From an uncultured Jannaschia sp. (GTDB lineage: Bacteria; Pseudomonadota; Alphaproteobacteria; Rhodobacterales; Rhodobacteraceae): a stretch of DNA of 64,000 bases. A model generated the notes under the pieces. That model was not told the origin of the DNA and ran no database searches. It saw nothing but the letters and a program-made list of their open reading frames with translations. The stretch covers positions 62,001 through 126,000 of the forward strand of contig CANLTZ010000013.1 of assembly GCA_947494145.1 (NCBI GenBank), in the 5' to 3' direction. The position numbers and the translations under genes are program-made. Within the stretch, counting starts at the first letter, position 1. Each line of letters starts with the position of its first letter. Below, in pieces: positions 27,308-35,576 of this stretch.

Positions 27308-27619
27308 ATGCAGACCCATCCCGCAAAGCGCGTCGAGATCATCATCGAAGCCATGATGGAACGGCGCTTGACCGAAGCCTTGCTGCGCGCCGATGTGACG
27401 GGCTTCACCGTTCTGCCTGTGCAAGGCGGGTCGGGCCGGTCGGGCCATTGGACACGGTCGGGTCAGGTGAGCCGCGCGGGTGGTATGGTATCGGTGGTTT
27501 GCATCGTGGCCGAAGAGCGGCTGGATACTTTGTTGGAAGCCGCTTTTGCCGTTGTTGAGAAGCATATTGGCGTTGTCTCAGTGATGGATTGCGAGGTTCT
27601 GCGGGCCGAACGGTTTTAG
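27308..27619 (+). CDS. sbtB: SbtB-type PII-like regulator
   Basis: A 103-residue PII-superfamily protein with a ferredoxin-like pattern: KRVEIIIEA, TGFTVLPVQGGSGRSG (T-loop region), MVSVVCIVAEERLDTLL and GVVSVMDCEVLR. In cyanobacteria SbtB binds AMP/cAMP-type nucleotides and plugs SbtA from the cytosol. The Cys-containing C-terminal extension of some cyanobacterial forms is absent. It starts 2 bases after sbtA and is almost surely co-translated with it, which is the main ground for the name. Confidence 0.85.
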   Translation: MQTHPAKRVEIIIEAMMERRLTEALLRADVTGFTVLPVQGGSGRSGHWTRSGQVSRAGGMVSVVCIVAEERLDTLLEAAFAVVEKHIGVVSVMDCEVLRAERF

Positions 27620-27652
27620 GGACCGTTAACCTTCCTGCGGGAAGATTGGTGC

Positions 27653-28099
27653 ATGCAAACGCGCGATGTGACGATTCGAATGCCGGTTGAAATGGCCGAT
27701 GCCGTGCGGGCCCTTGCCAGCCGCCACGACGTCACCCCTGGCCAGGTGGTTCGGCATGCGGTGGCTGAGGAACTGCGCCGCCGTGCAAAGCCCCCGAAGA
27801 CGCCCAATCGGGCGGATGAGGCGCTCGTCGCGTCCTTGCAGACGCTCCTCGCGGTGGACTTGGCGCAGGCCAGATCATGGGAGGATCTGGACCGAAGGCT
27901 GCTTACCAAAGGCTATAGGATGATGGCCTCGGGCGGCGGATGCGCGCTCTTCACGCGGGATGGTCGCAAGCTATGCAAGGGATCGGAACTTGGCTTCACT
28001 TATCGCCAGCTTGTCCGTCGTTTTGGGCGTGCCATGCCAGGCCATCCCCACGGCGCGGTTGGGCTGACCGACGCGGAAGGCGATCCGTTGATCGAATGA
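27653..28099 (+). CDS. Ribbon-helix-helix protein with a second conserved domain
   Basis: A 148-residue protein. Residues 4-48 (VTIRMPVEMADAVRALASRHDVTPGQVVRHAVAEEL) form a CopG/MetJ-type ribbon-helix-helix DNA-binding unit. The C-terminal half reads LLTKGYRMMASGGGCALFTRDGRKLCKGSELGFTYRQLVRRFG, ends near the motif PGHPHG, and looks like a second folded unit that I cannot name; it vaguely recalls modules of alphaproteobacterial mobilisation proteins. No mobile-element genes are nearby. Its stop is one base from the stop of the opposing MuiA-like gene. Confidence 0.7.
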   Translation: MQTRDVTIRMPVEMADAVRALASRHDVTPGQVVRHAVAEELRRRAKPPKTPNRADEALVASLQTLLAVDLAQARSWEDLDRRLLTKGYRMMASGGGCALFTRDGRKLCKGSELGFTYRQLVRRFGRAMPGHPHGAVGLTDAEGDPLIE

Positions 28100-28100
28100 C

Positions 28101-29711
28101 TCACGGGTGCCAGTTCAGCACCTGCCCCTCGGGCCAGGTAAGCCCCACGCGGATGCGCAACTCGACCTCTTCGCCCGCAGGCACGTCCAGATCCCACTCC
28201 GCGACGCCCTGGGCATCCTCCACATTTTCGCGATCTGGCTGGGGCTCGACGGTGATGTCGATGTCCAGGTCCTCCTGCTCCGAATAGGGGAGGGCGAAGC
28301 GGATTTGCACGGCTTCGGGCGTGTCAGATAGATTACGGATACGGGCGACCATATCCTGCGAGCGCTGGCCGGAGGTCGTGAAGATACCCGTTTCGCCGGT
28401 CTCATTCTCCAACAGGCGGAACTCCAGTTGCAGATGGGTCTGGGGGCCGAAGCCGATATCCACATCATCGCCCGCTGCTACCAAGGGCAAGGATGCGAGG
28501 CCGATCGCCTCTCCTTCACGGAATATCGTCATCTCACCGGGCAGAAGCGGCTCGGGCGTGTTGTTCACAATGGCGGCCATCAGGAAGGCCGTGTTATCCG
28601 TGCGCGGCACCGCGCGTTTGAAAAGGTCAGCCTCGAAATCGAGCGAGCCAAGCTGCAAGGTGATGGGGTCTCCGCCATTTGGAACAGTTACGAGCGAAGC
28701 CAGGTCGTAGGCGACCACAGGGCCGTCGGTGTCGGCGATAACGATGCTTTCTTCCAATTGCGCCGGTGCGGCGAATAGCGCGCCCGCAATGTCGCTTCGG
28801 CGGTCGAATGTTGCCACTGGCTCGCCACTCCTCTTTTCGTCCCGGATCGAAGCGAGGTCCGGGAAAACCGGGCTGGGGCGCGACGCTGCAAACGGATTGG
28901 CGGTGGACAAACGCAGGGTGACGTCGGTCAATGACATCCCGCTTTGCTGCTGAACGCGGGCTTTGCGATCCAGCGTCACCACCGTTCCGGTCAGGCGGGC
29001 GTCATAGGCCTGGGTCCAACCGGCATTGGGCGTGAAATCTTCCAACGCCAGAGAAACGGGTCCTGGCTCATCCACCGTCACGTTCAGCGCCAGAAGGGAC
29101 ACGGCCTCCGTCCGTCCGCCGGTCGCTTCGAAATCGCGTTCAGCCTGTGACAGCCGGGTCGCGGCGTCTTGTTGGGCACGTTCGGCTTCGCGGAAGGCGG
29201 CACGGGAATCTGATAAGGCGACCTGGGCGGTGCGGATGCCATTGGCCAGCGCATCCGCAGTGGCGACGATACTGTCCGGGTCCAACTTTTCAAGCGTGCT
29301 GCCAGAGACGGAGCGTAAGAAGGTCAACCGCCCCGCCGCCGCTTCGGCATCGGCAAGCGCGGCCTCGCGGGCATCGGCGGCACGGTTTGCATCTTCTTTG
29401 GCGGCCAGCAGCGCGTCATAGGCCGCCTGCTGTACGGCCGAAAATGCGCGCCGCCCGTCCACTAGGCCTTGGCGCAGTGTCTGAACGGCCCCAAGCTCCG
29501 CGCCCTCCAACCCGATCCGCGTGGTCCCGATGGCCGTCGGTAGCACCGGCACAAGCAAACGATGCGTCCCCGCCTCAAGCTCAATCTCAGCCGTTCGCAC
29601 AATAGTGGCGCCCTGTTGATAGATCACCGCCGAGGCAGGCGGGGCAGGGACGACGAAATCCGCTGCCGCCGCCAGGCTGGGCAGCAGCGAAAGAAGGATG
29701 GCAAAGCGCAT
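28101..29711 (-). CDS. MuiA-family (DUF4139) exported protein
   Basis: A 536-residue protein with a signal peptide (residues 1-17, ending LAAAA). After a beta-rich N-terminal DUF4140 region (AVIYQQGATIVRTAEIEL) comes an Ala/Arg/Glu-rich coiled coil (about residues 95-200), then a large DUF4139 domain (WTQAYDARLTGTVVTLDRKARVQQQSG and the closing RIRVGLTWPEGQ). MuiA-family proteins were linked to mucoidy; the molecular role is unknown. Probably periplasmic. It is 57 bases upstream of the asd stop on the same strand. Confidence 0.88.
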   Translation of the reverse strand: MRFAILLSLLPSLAAAADFVVPAPPASAVIYQQGATIVRTAEIELEAGTHRLLVPVLPTAIGTTRIGLEGAELGAVQTLRQGLVDGRRAFSAVQQAAYDALLAAKEDANRAADAREAALADAEAAAGRLTFLRSVSGSTLEKLDPDSIVATADALANGIRTAQVALSDSRAAFREAERAQQDAATRLSQAERDFEATGGRTEAVSLLALNVTVDEPGPVSLALEDFTPNAGWTQAYDARLTGTVVTLDRKARVQQQSGMSLTDVTLRLSTANPFAASRPSPVFPDLASIRDEKRSGEPVATFDRRSDIAGALFAAPAQLEESIVIADTDGPVVAYDLASLVTVPNGGDPITLQLGSLDFEADLFKRAVPRTDNTAFLMAAIVNNTPEPLLPGEMTIFREGEAIGLASLPLVAAGDDVDIGFGPQTHLQLEFRLLENETGETGIFTTSGQRSQDMVARIRNLSDTPEAVQIRFALPYSEQEDLDIDITVEPQPDRENVEDAQGVAEWDLDVPAGEEVELRIRVGLTWPEGQVLNWHP

Positions 29712-29768
29712 GAAAAGGGCCCCGAAAACAATAATCGGAGCCCAGTATCTCAGGTGGCCGGGGCGGTG

Positions 29769-30791
29769 TCAGCCCTTGGCGAGCACGCGCTCAACCAACG
29801 TCTCGGCGATCTGCACCGCGTTCAGCGCCGCGCCCTTGCGCAGGTTGTCCGACACGACCCACATGTTGAGCCCGTTATCGAGGGTCGAATCCTGGCGGAT
29901 GCGGCTGATGAATGTCGCAAAGTCGCCCACGCATTCGATGGGGCTGACATAGCCGCCATCTTCGCGCTTATCGACCACCAGACAGCCGGGCGCGGTCCGC
30001 AGGATGTCGCGGGCCTCGTCTTCATCCAGGAAGTCCTCGAACTCGATATTGATGGCCTCGGAATGGCCCACGAAGACCGGCACCCGCACGCAGGTTGCCG
30101 TCACCTTGATGGCCGGGTCCACGATCTTCTTGGTCTCTGCGACCATCTTCCATTCTTCCTTAGTCGACCCGTCTTCCATGAAGACGTCGATATGGGGAAT
30201 GACGTTGAAGGCGATCTGCTTGGTGAACTTGGCGGGCTCCACCTCGGATGTCGGGTTGTAGACGGCCTTGGTCTGGTCCCAAAGCTCATCCATCCCGTCT
30301 TTGCCCGCGCCGGACACGGACTGATACGTGGACACCACGACCCGCTTGATCCGTGCCCGGTCATGGAGTGGCTTGAGCGCCACCACCATCTGCGCGGTGG
30401 AGCAGTTGGGGTTCGCGATAATGTTCTTTTTGCCGTAGCGATCCACCGCTTCGGGGTTCACTTCTGGTACGATCAGCGGCACGTCCGGGTCGTAGCGGTA
30501 AAGCGAGGAATTATCGATCACCACGCAGCCCGCCTTGGCGGCCTTTGGCGCGTATTCCCTCGTGGCCGCCCCGCCGATGGCGAAAAAGGCGATGTCGTAG
30601 CCGGTGAAGTCGAACGTATCCAGGTCTTTGGTCGTCAGTGTCTTGTCGCCGAAGCTCACCTCTGTTCCCAGCGAACGGCGCGACGCCAAGGCGACGACCT
30701 CATCGGTCGGAAACTGGCGCTCTGCCAGAATATTCAGCATTTCGCGGCCCACGTTCCCCGTGGCGCCGCAAACGACGACCTTATAGCCCAT
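29769..30791 (-). CDS. asd: Aspartate-semialdehyde dehydrogenase
   Basis: A 340-residue NADP enzyme reducing aspartyl phosphate to the semialdehyde, a branch point to lysine, threonine, methionine and diaminopimelate. It opens with the Rossmann loop VVVCGATGNVGREML, has the catalytic Cys in NPNCSTAQ, and VSTYQSVSGAGKDGM and a His-bearing CVRVPVFVGHSEA block. The length is normal. The start is followed upstream by about 240 bases without a gene. Confidence 0.95.
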   Translation of the reverse strand: MGYKVVVCGATGNVGREMLNILAERQFPTDEVVALASRRSLGTEVSFGDKTLTTKDLDTFDFTGYDIAFFAIGGAATREYAPKAAKAGCVVIDNSSLYRYDPDVPLIVPEVNPEAVDRYGKKNIIANPNCSTAQMVVALKPLHDRARIKRVVVSTYQSVSGAGKDGMDELWDQTKAVYNPTSEVEPAKFTKQIAFNVIPHIDVFMEDGSTKEEWKMVAETKKIVDPAIKVTATCVRVPVFVGHSEAINIEFEDFLDEDEARDILRTAPGCLVVDKREDGGYVSPIECVGDFATFISRIRQDSTLDNGLNMWVVSDNLRKGAALNAVQIAETLVERVLAKG

Positions 30792-31027
30792 GTGTCCTCT
30801 CCGATGGGTTGGGAAGCGTCCGCGGGGCTATACGGCTTGGCGTCCCTGGGCAAGCGCAGAAGGCGGGCCTTCGACTAAAGGCGCAGCGCGGTCTGTTGCA
30901 GGCCCAACGCATTGGCGCGACAGGACCCGTCCAAGCGCCCCTATCCCGACGAAATCACGCCACGTGTCAGACGATTTGTCTGCCTAAACCCAAGTTTGGC
31001 GACTGTTTTGAAAGGGTAAAGCGCACG

Positions 31028-32590
31028 ATGTCCAGATTTCAGACCACCGAGTTCGACACTGAAAACCAGTTCGATTGGACAAGCATCCAGTACACGATCG
31101 AAGACGATGTCATTGTCGCGACACGCACGTTGTTCGATGCTGGCTATACGGTTTTTGGTACCTACGAAGACGGCGTTCTGACCGAAGAGCTTTATGTGGG
31201 CACGATGGACGCCCTTGGTTTCGATAACCGCCAAATCGAATATGATGCCGCCGGCCAGATCACATATCGCGGCACGGTTTTCCCCGACGATTACCGCGTA
31301 TCCGAAGTGTTCGAGAACGGGGTGCGCACCGAAACGCTGATCCAGGATGGTTTCTTCGGTGACGGCGCAGAAACCTGGCGCGAGATCGCCTTCACCCATG
31401 ACGCCGATGGCAACATCGCCAGCCGTCGAACCGAATTCGATGATGGGCGCGTGGAACTCGACATGTTCGAGCCGGGGGTGCGCGAAACCGTCCAAGATTT
31501 CGAGCAAACCAATCCCTGGGAGTCGATCGACACCACCTTTGATGCCAGCGGCGATGTCGCAGAGCGGGTGACGACCCTGGATACCGGCATTGTCCGGCAG
31601 GAAATCTTCGAAGACGGTGCAAGGGTGCGCGTCGTTCAGACCGACAATCCGGGCAGCGACGGGCCCGGTGCAAAGAAGTGGACAAGTATCGACACAAGCT
31701 ATGATGCGGACGGAAATCTGCACGAAAGGGTGACCATCAACGACAATGGCGTCACCCGGACCGAAACCTTCGAAGACGGCCAACGCGTGTCGCTTCTTCA
31801 GGAAGATCTGGGTGATGGAAAACGCTGGGAAACGATCACGACGGAATATGATGCGGGCCAGATGGCTGAACGGAGGGTGGAATTCGACAATGGCGATGTG
31901 AGCTTGTCGCTCTACGCCGATGGGAGCCGCACGCAGTTGGTGCAGCTCGATGGCAACGACAGCGCAAACTGGCTGCTGCGCGTGACGGATTTCGACGCCG
32001 AGGGCGGGCGTGTGGTCACAACCTATGCCGCTGCCGAAGACATCCCCGAAGACCTGTTGACCTATTTCCCGGACCTCGTCCCGCCGGTTGAGAAGACGGA
32101 ATTCGTTCTGGATTTCGACGATGATATAATCATTAACGATGGCGACACCGTCATGGACGGCGAATTCGTCGCCGATATCGGTATCGGTCAATATGACATC
32201 CAGGGTGTTGTCCGTCCCATCGAATATGGTGGGGACACACCTGATGGCGATCTCGAAGCCTTCAACTCCTGGGGCGCCACCGTGGGCTTTTCCCGGGCTG
32301 ATGGGGACGAATTCGATTTCGCAAGCCTGTCACTGGCCAACGCCTCCCGCTCGGACACGACGTTCATCCCCGAGGAAAACTGGGCCAACACGGTCACGAT
32401 CAACGGTTATTACGACGGTGTCCTGGTCAACACGATCGAGATCGACCTGACTTTCGACCACGTCACCCATGACCTTGGCTGGGAAGAAATCGACCGCGTC
32501 GAACTCGTCGCCAGCGGGGGCGGCATCACCAACGACCACTTGGAAAATGCCGGGTGGTTCTCAATGGACGATCTCGTCTTTCTCGTCTGA
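31028..32590 (+). CDS. Acidic repeat protein, possibly secreted by a type I system
   Basis: A 520-residue, very acidic protein without a signal peptide. Residues 17-333 hold seven units of 47-54 residues, six of which start with Trp (W17, F65, W117, W164, W218, W267, W315). The consensus is WxxIxTxYDAxGxxxERxxxxDxGxxxxExFExGxRxxxxQxD, of the YD/RHS-like style. Residues 356-520 look like a separate beta-sandwich domain ending in DDLVFLV, the acidic-hydrophobic kind of tail often found on type I secretion substrates. No RTX nonapeptides are seen. A terminator follows. Function unknown. Confidence 0.8.
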   Translation: MSRFQTTEFDTENQFDWTSIQYTIEDDVIVATRTLFDAGYTVFGTYEDGVLTEELYVGTMDALGFDNRQIEYDAAGQITYRGTVFPDDYRVSEVFENGVRTETLIQDGFFGDGAETWREIAFTHDADGNIASRRTEFDDGRVELDMFEPGVRETVQDFEQTNPWESIDTTFDASGDVAERVTTLDTGIVRQEIFEDGARVRVVQTDNPGSDGPGAKKWTSIDTSYDADGNLHERVTINDNGVTRTETFEDGQRVSLLQEDLGDGKRWETITTEYDAGQMAERRVEFDNGDVSLSLYADGSRTQLVQLDGNDSANWLLRVTDFDAEGGRVVTTYAAAEDIPEDLLTYFPDLVPPVEKTEFVLDFDDDIIINDGDTVMDGEFVADIGIGQYDIQGVVRPIEYGGDTPDGDLEAFNSWGATVGFSRADGDEFDFASLSLANASRSDTTFIPEENWANTVTINGYYDGVLVNTIEIDLTFDHVTHDLGWEEIDRVELVASGGGITNDHLENAGWFSMDDLVFLV

Positions 32591-32614
32591 GGCGCCGACC
32601 TGAAGCGCGCCATC

Positions 32615-32647
32615 GGGCCACCGGGTTTGTCCTGGTGGCCCATTTTG
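32615..32647 (+). terminator. Terminator after the repeat-protein gene
   Basis: GGGCCACC (32615-32622) pairs with GGTGGCCC (32634-32641), followed by ATTTTG. It lies 24 bases after the stop and 18 bases before the stop of the opposing MFS gene. Confidence 0.7.
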
Positions 32648-32664
32648 CGTTCGGGCCGTCCGAG

Positions 32665-33825
32665 TCAGTCCATCTTGTCGGGCGCGAATAGATAGACGAC
32701 GCAGCCGAAGGCCAGTGTCAGGGCGAAGGCGCCAAAGAGCATTTGATACCCTTCGATGCCACGTCCAGCCCGCTCAAACAGCGGGCCACTCGCGAACTGC
32801 ATCAGCGCGACGCCGCCAATGCCGAAAAGGTTCATCAAGGTCACACCGCGTCCTACCAAAGCGGGCGGGACGAAAGCGCGGCCATGGGCCACCACCATGG
32901 GGAAGCTTGCCCCCGCCGCTCCGATCAGCGCCAGAAGCGCGGCCGATGTCCAAAGACCCGCTGCCGGTGCCCACCAGAGCAGGGCCAGCCCTGCCATCGC
33001 GCACAGATTGCCCGCCAGGATGACCCATTTCCGCGTCCCGAACACACGGTCGAGTGGGCCATAGGCAAAGCTGCCCGCAATCATGGCCAGGCCCATGACC
33101 AATGTCACGGTTCCCACCATCGCGGGGTCATAGATGTCTGCCACATACGGCCCCGCCCAAAGCCCGCGCAGACCGGCCGCAGGCGCATAGCTGACCAGCA
33201 TCATCGGCAGAATGGCCCACATGGCCGGGATGCGTAGCAGGTCGAGCAACGCGCCATCGCCGCCCCCCGCCACCGCCTCGGGGTCGCGGACAAGGACCAA
33301 GCAGCCAAGGGCCGTGACCAGTGTGAGGACAGAAAGCGCCATCATGGCCCCCCGCCAGCCCAGCAGATCCGCCACCCAGCTTAGTGGCAGGGAGGCCGCG
33401 ATGTTGCCCAGCGACCCCACCCCGATCAGAACGGCGGCCAAGGTTGCGAAGATGGCGGCCGGGTAGATACGCGCGAAGATGTAGTAGCTGGCCATCAGCA
33501 CCGGTGAGCACCCCGCCCCGATAAGGCCCATGGCGACGTCGATCTGCCAGCCAGATGTGGCAACGGCGAAGAGTGCTGCGCCGCCGCCCCCACACAGGCC
33601 GAGAAGGACCGACGCGGTCCGCTGAGGGCCCAGCCGGTCCAGCGCCCAGCCGACGGGCAACTGCATGGCGGCGAAGACCGCAAACCAGATGGCAGATGCA
33701 CGGCTTAGGTCTGCCGCGCCAATCCCCAGCTCCGCCGTCAGGTCCGGCGCGAGGACCGCCAGAAATGCCCGGTAAAACTGGCTGAGCACATAGGCCAGCG
33801 TCAAAACCGCAATGCCGAGCTTCAT
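32665..33825 (-). CDS. MFS transporter
   Basis: A 386-residue inner-membrane protein with twelve hydrophobic segments. The loop between helices 2 and 3, PVGWALDRLGPQRTAS, matches the MFS motif GxLxDRxGRR. No drug- or sugar-specific motif is evident, so the cargo is open. The ATG at 33825 begins directly with the first helix. It diverges from the FrhB-like gene with only 88 bases between the starts. Confidence 0.85.
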   Translation of the reverse strand: MKLGIAVLTLAYVLSQFYRAFLAVLAPDLTAELGIGAADLSRASAIWFAVFAAMQLPVGWALDRLGPQRTASVLLGLCGGGGAALFAVATSGWQIDVAMGLIGAGCSPVLMASYYIFARIYPAAIFATLAAVLIGVGSLGNIAASLPLSWVADLLGWRGAMMALSVLTLVTALGCLVLVRDPEAVAGGGDGALLDLLRIPAMWAILPMMLVSYAPAAGLRGLWAGPYVADIYDPAMVGTVTLVMGLAMIAGSFAYGPLDRVFGTRKWVILAGNLCAMAGLALLWWAPAAGLWTSAALLALIGAAGASFPMVVAHGRAFVPPALVGRGVTLMNLFGIGGVALMQFASGPLFERAGRGIEGYQMLFGAFALTLAFGCVVYLFAPDKMD

Positions 33826-33913
33826 GGGGTCCCCTCCGGACCCCGTCGGTGGCATGGGCCAAGCGCCGCCGCAAGGCTGGACAGCCTCGGCTTGTCAGCG
33901 CAAGGTGTCAATC

Positions 33914-35161
33914 ATGCGTGACACTCTGCCTTTTGATGCGCCTACATTGCGCGACCCGGCCCCCCGCGGTGCCATGTGCACCGATTGCGGCCTGTCGCGC
34001 ATGGCCCTGGCGCCCCGCTGCGGCACGGCCTGCCAGTTCACGACGCCCGACTACCCCACAGCCGAGGCCGCGACCCATGGGCGCGCCGCCACCGACCGCC
34101 ATTTTGGCCAGCACATCGCCATGCACCGCGCCGCCATGGTCCCACCGCGCCCCGGCGCGCAATGGACGGGTATCACCACGTCGCTCGCCGCGCGTCTGCT
34201 GGAAACCGGCACCGTCACTGCGGTGCTCACCCTCGCCCCCGCCGCCGATGACCCGTTCCACGGCGTTCCCGTCATAGTCACCGATCCTGCCGAAATGGCG
34301 CAGGTCCGGGGCATGCGCATGGGCTTTTCGCCCACGCTCGCCCTGCTGGAGCCTGCCATTGCTCAAGGGCACAGCCGCATCGCACTTGTGGGCATCCCCT
34401 GCCAGGTCCACGCCCTGCGCGCCATCGAGGCCGAATTGGGCCTCGACCGGCTTTACGTCATCGGTACACCCTGTTCCGACAACACGACCATCGACAATTT
34501 CCACGCCTTCCTCGCCAAGCTCACCGACCAGCCTGAGCGTGTCACCTATCTTGAGTTTCGGGCCGATTACCGGGTGGAGATGCGCTTCGATGACGGGGCG
34601 GTTCGCCTCATCCCGTTCCTCAAATTGCCGCTGTCGGACCTGCCGCCCGACTTCTTCCCGCTGACCTGCCGCACCTGCACCGACTACACCAACCGCCTGG
34701 CCGACATCACCGTGGGCTACATGGCGGGTGAGGGCGACCAATGGGTCATTGTCCGCAATGCCCGCGGCGCCGAGATGTTGGCCGCTTTGGGCGATGATAT
34801 CGCCCTCAGCCCCCTTGGCTCCAAAGGCAAACGCCAGGGTGCGGTACGCGGCTTCGCGGCCAACACGGCGCGGGCCGCCGGAGGGCTGCCCTTGCGGAAG
34901 ATGCCCGATTGGCTAAGGCCCATCGTGGCCTGGTTGCAGCCGCGCGTCGGGCCGCGCGGCCTCGAATTCGCGCGCGCCCGGCTTGAGATGAAGGCAATCG
35001 AAACGATCCTACACCTGCGCCGCGCCGCCCCCAATCGCATGCGCCACATGGTGCCCGGCCATGTCTGGCAATTGGCCGAACCCTACGACCTGCGCCCCGA
35101 ACCCGGGGAGCGCGGGCGCGATACGGCCAGCACCAGCATGGAACAACCCAAGACGCCCTGA
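33914..35161 (+). CDS. FrhB-family flavo/iron-sulfur protein (BciB/HCAR-like)
   Basis: A 415-residue member of the coenzyme F420 hydrogenase/dehydrogenase beta-subunit family. An N-terminal Cys set (CTDC, then C and C within 20 residues) fits a 4Fe-4S site, followed by VGIPCQVHALR, GTPCSDNTT, CRTCTDYTNRLADITVGYM and GEGDQWVIVRN. The GTxCxDN and DYTNxLAD motifs are those of plant 7-hydroxymethyl-chlorophyll reductase and bacterial BciB 8-vinyl reductase. No photosynthesis genes are in the window, and the following ABC exporter and GT4 suggest a cell-envelope role instead. The reaction is unresolved. Confidence 0.8.
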   Translation: MRDTLPFDAPTLRDPAPRGAMCTDCGLSRMALAPRCGTACQFTTPDYPTAEAATHGRAATDRHFGQHIAMHRAAMVPPRPGAQWTGITTSLAARLLETGTVTAVLTLAPAADDPFHGVPVIVTDPAEMAQVRGMRMGFSPTLALLEPAIAQGHSRIALVGIPCQVHALRAIEAELGLDRLYVIGTPCSDNTTIDNFHAFLAKLTDQPERVTYLEFRADYRVEMRFDDGAVRLIPFLKLPLSDLPPDFFPLTCRTCTDYTNRLADITVGYMAGEGDQWVIVRNARGAEMLAALGDDIALSPLGSKGKRQGAVRGFAANTARAAGGLPLRKMPDWLRPIVAWLQPRVGPRGLEFARARLEMKAIETILHLRRAAPNRMRHMVPGHVWQLAEPYDLRPEPGERGRDTASTSMEQPKTP

Positions 35162-35475
35162 CCATGGCGCGACAGCGAGGCTTCGCCCGTGAAGGTCAAC
35201 AGCCCCAGCAGATGTTCAACACCCGGCGGGCGGTGCACCACCACTTGCCAGGGCAGGCCATCGAAAATTGTGAGATAGTACAAATAGTAAACTTGCGGGG
35301 ACAGCCAGACGAAGGCCCAGAACAGTCCCACCGCCCGCAGGACTGCCAGCCATCGCCGCAGGCGTGGCCAGGCGCAAAGTGCCAGCATCGCCGCCCAAAG
35401 GCTGAGCGACAAAAGCGCCAGCCCCACCTGTTCCGGCCCGGTGAGTGTGAAGAAACTGTCGCCCTCATATCCCAT
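35083..35475 (-). CDS. Small membrane protein, function unknown
   Basis: A 130-residue protein that I do not recognise by family. It begins GYEGDSFFTLTGPEQ and has three hydrophobic stretches (about residues 16-31, 40-60 and 84-100 in which VWLSPQVYYLYYLTIF stands out). Its 3' end lies opposite the last 79 bases of the FrhB-like gene. The ATG at 35475 is chosen because the upstream in-frame residues are Arg/Gly-rich. It faces away from the ABC exporter start. Confidence 0.55.
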   Translation of the reverse strand: MGYEGDSFFTLTGPEQVGLALLSLSLWAAMLALCAWPRLRRWLAVLRAVGLFWAFVWLSPQVYYLYYLTIFDGLPWQVVVHRPPGVEHLLGLLTFTGEASLSRHGQGVLGCSMLVLAVSRPRSPGSGRRS

Positions 35476-35576
35476 ACCCGACCCTTGCGCCCGCATCCGG
35501 CGTCCCGCAACCCCGCCTTGCCGCGTCCCGCGCCCCTGCGCTAGGCGTGGCCGCACCCCGAGCCGAAGGCCCGCCC

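Noticed and set aside
27653-28099. Toxin-antitoxin pair starting with the ribbon-helix-helix protein
   Set aside because: No small toxin gene follows; the next gene is on the other strand and encodes a 536-residue MuiA-like protein.
29562-30878. Plus-strand open frame of 438 codons opposite asd
   Set aside because: asd is unmistakable, with its Rossmann loop and NPNCS motif; the antisense frame is a shadow.
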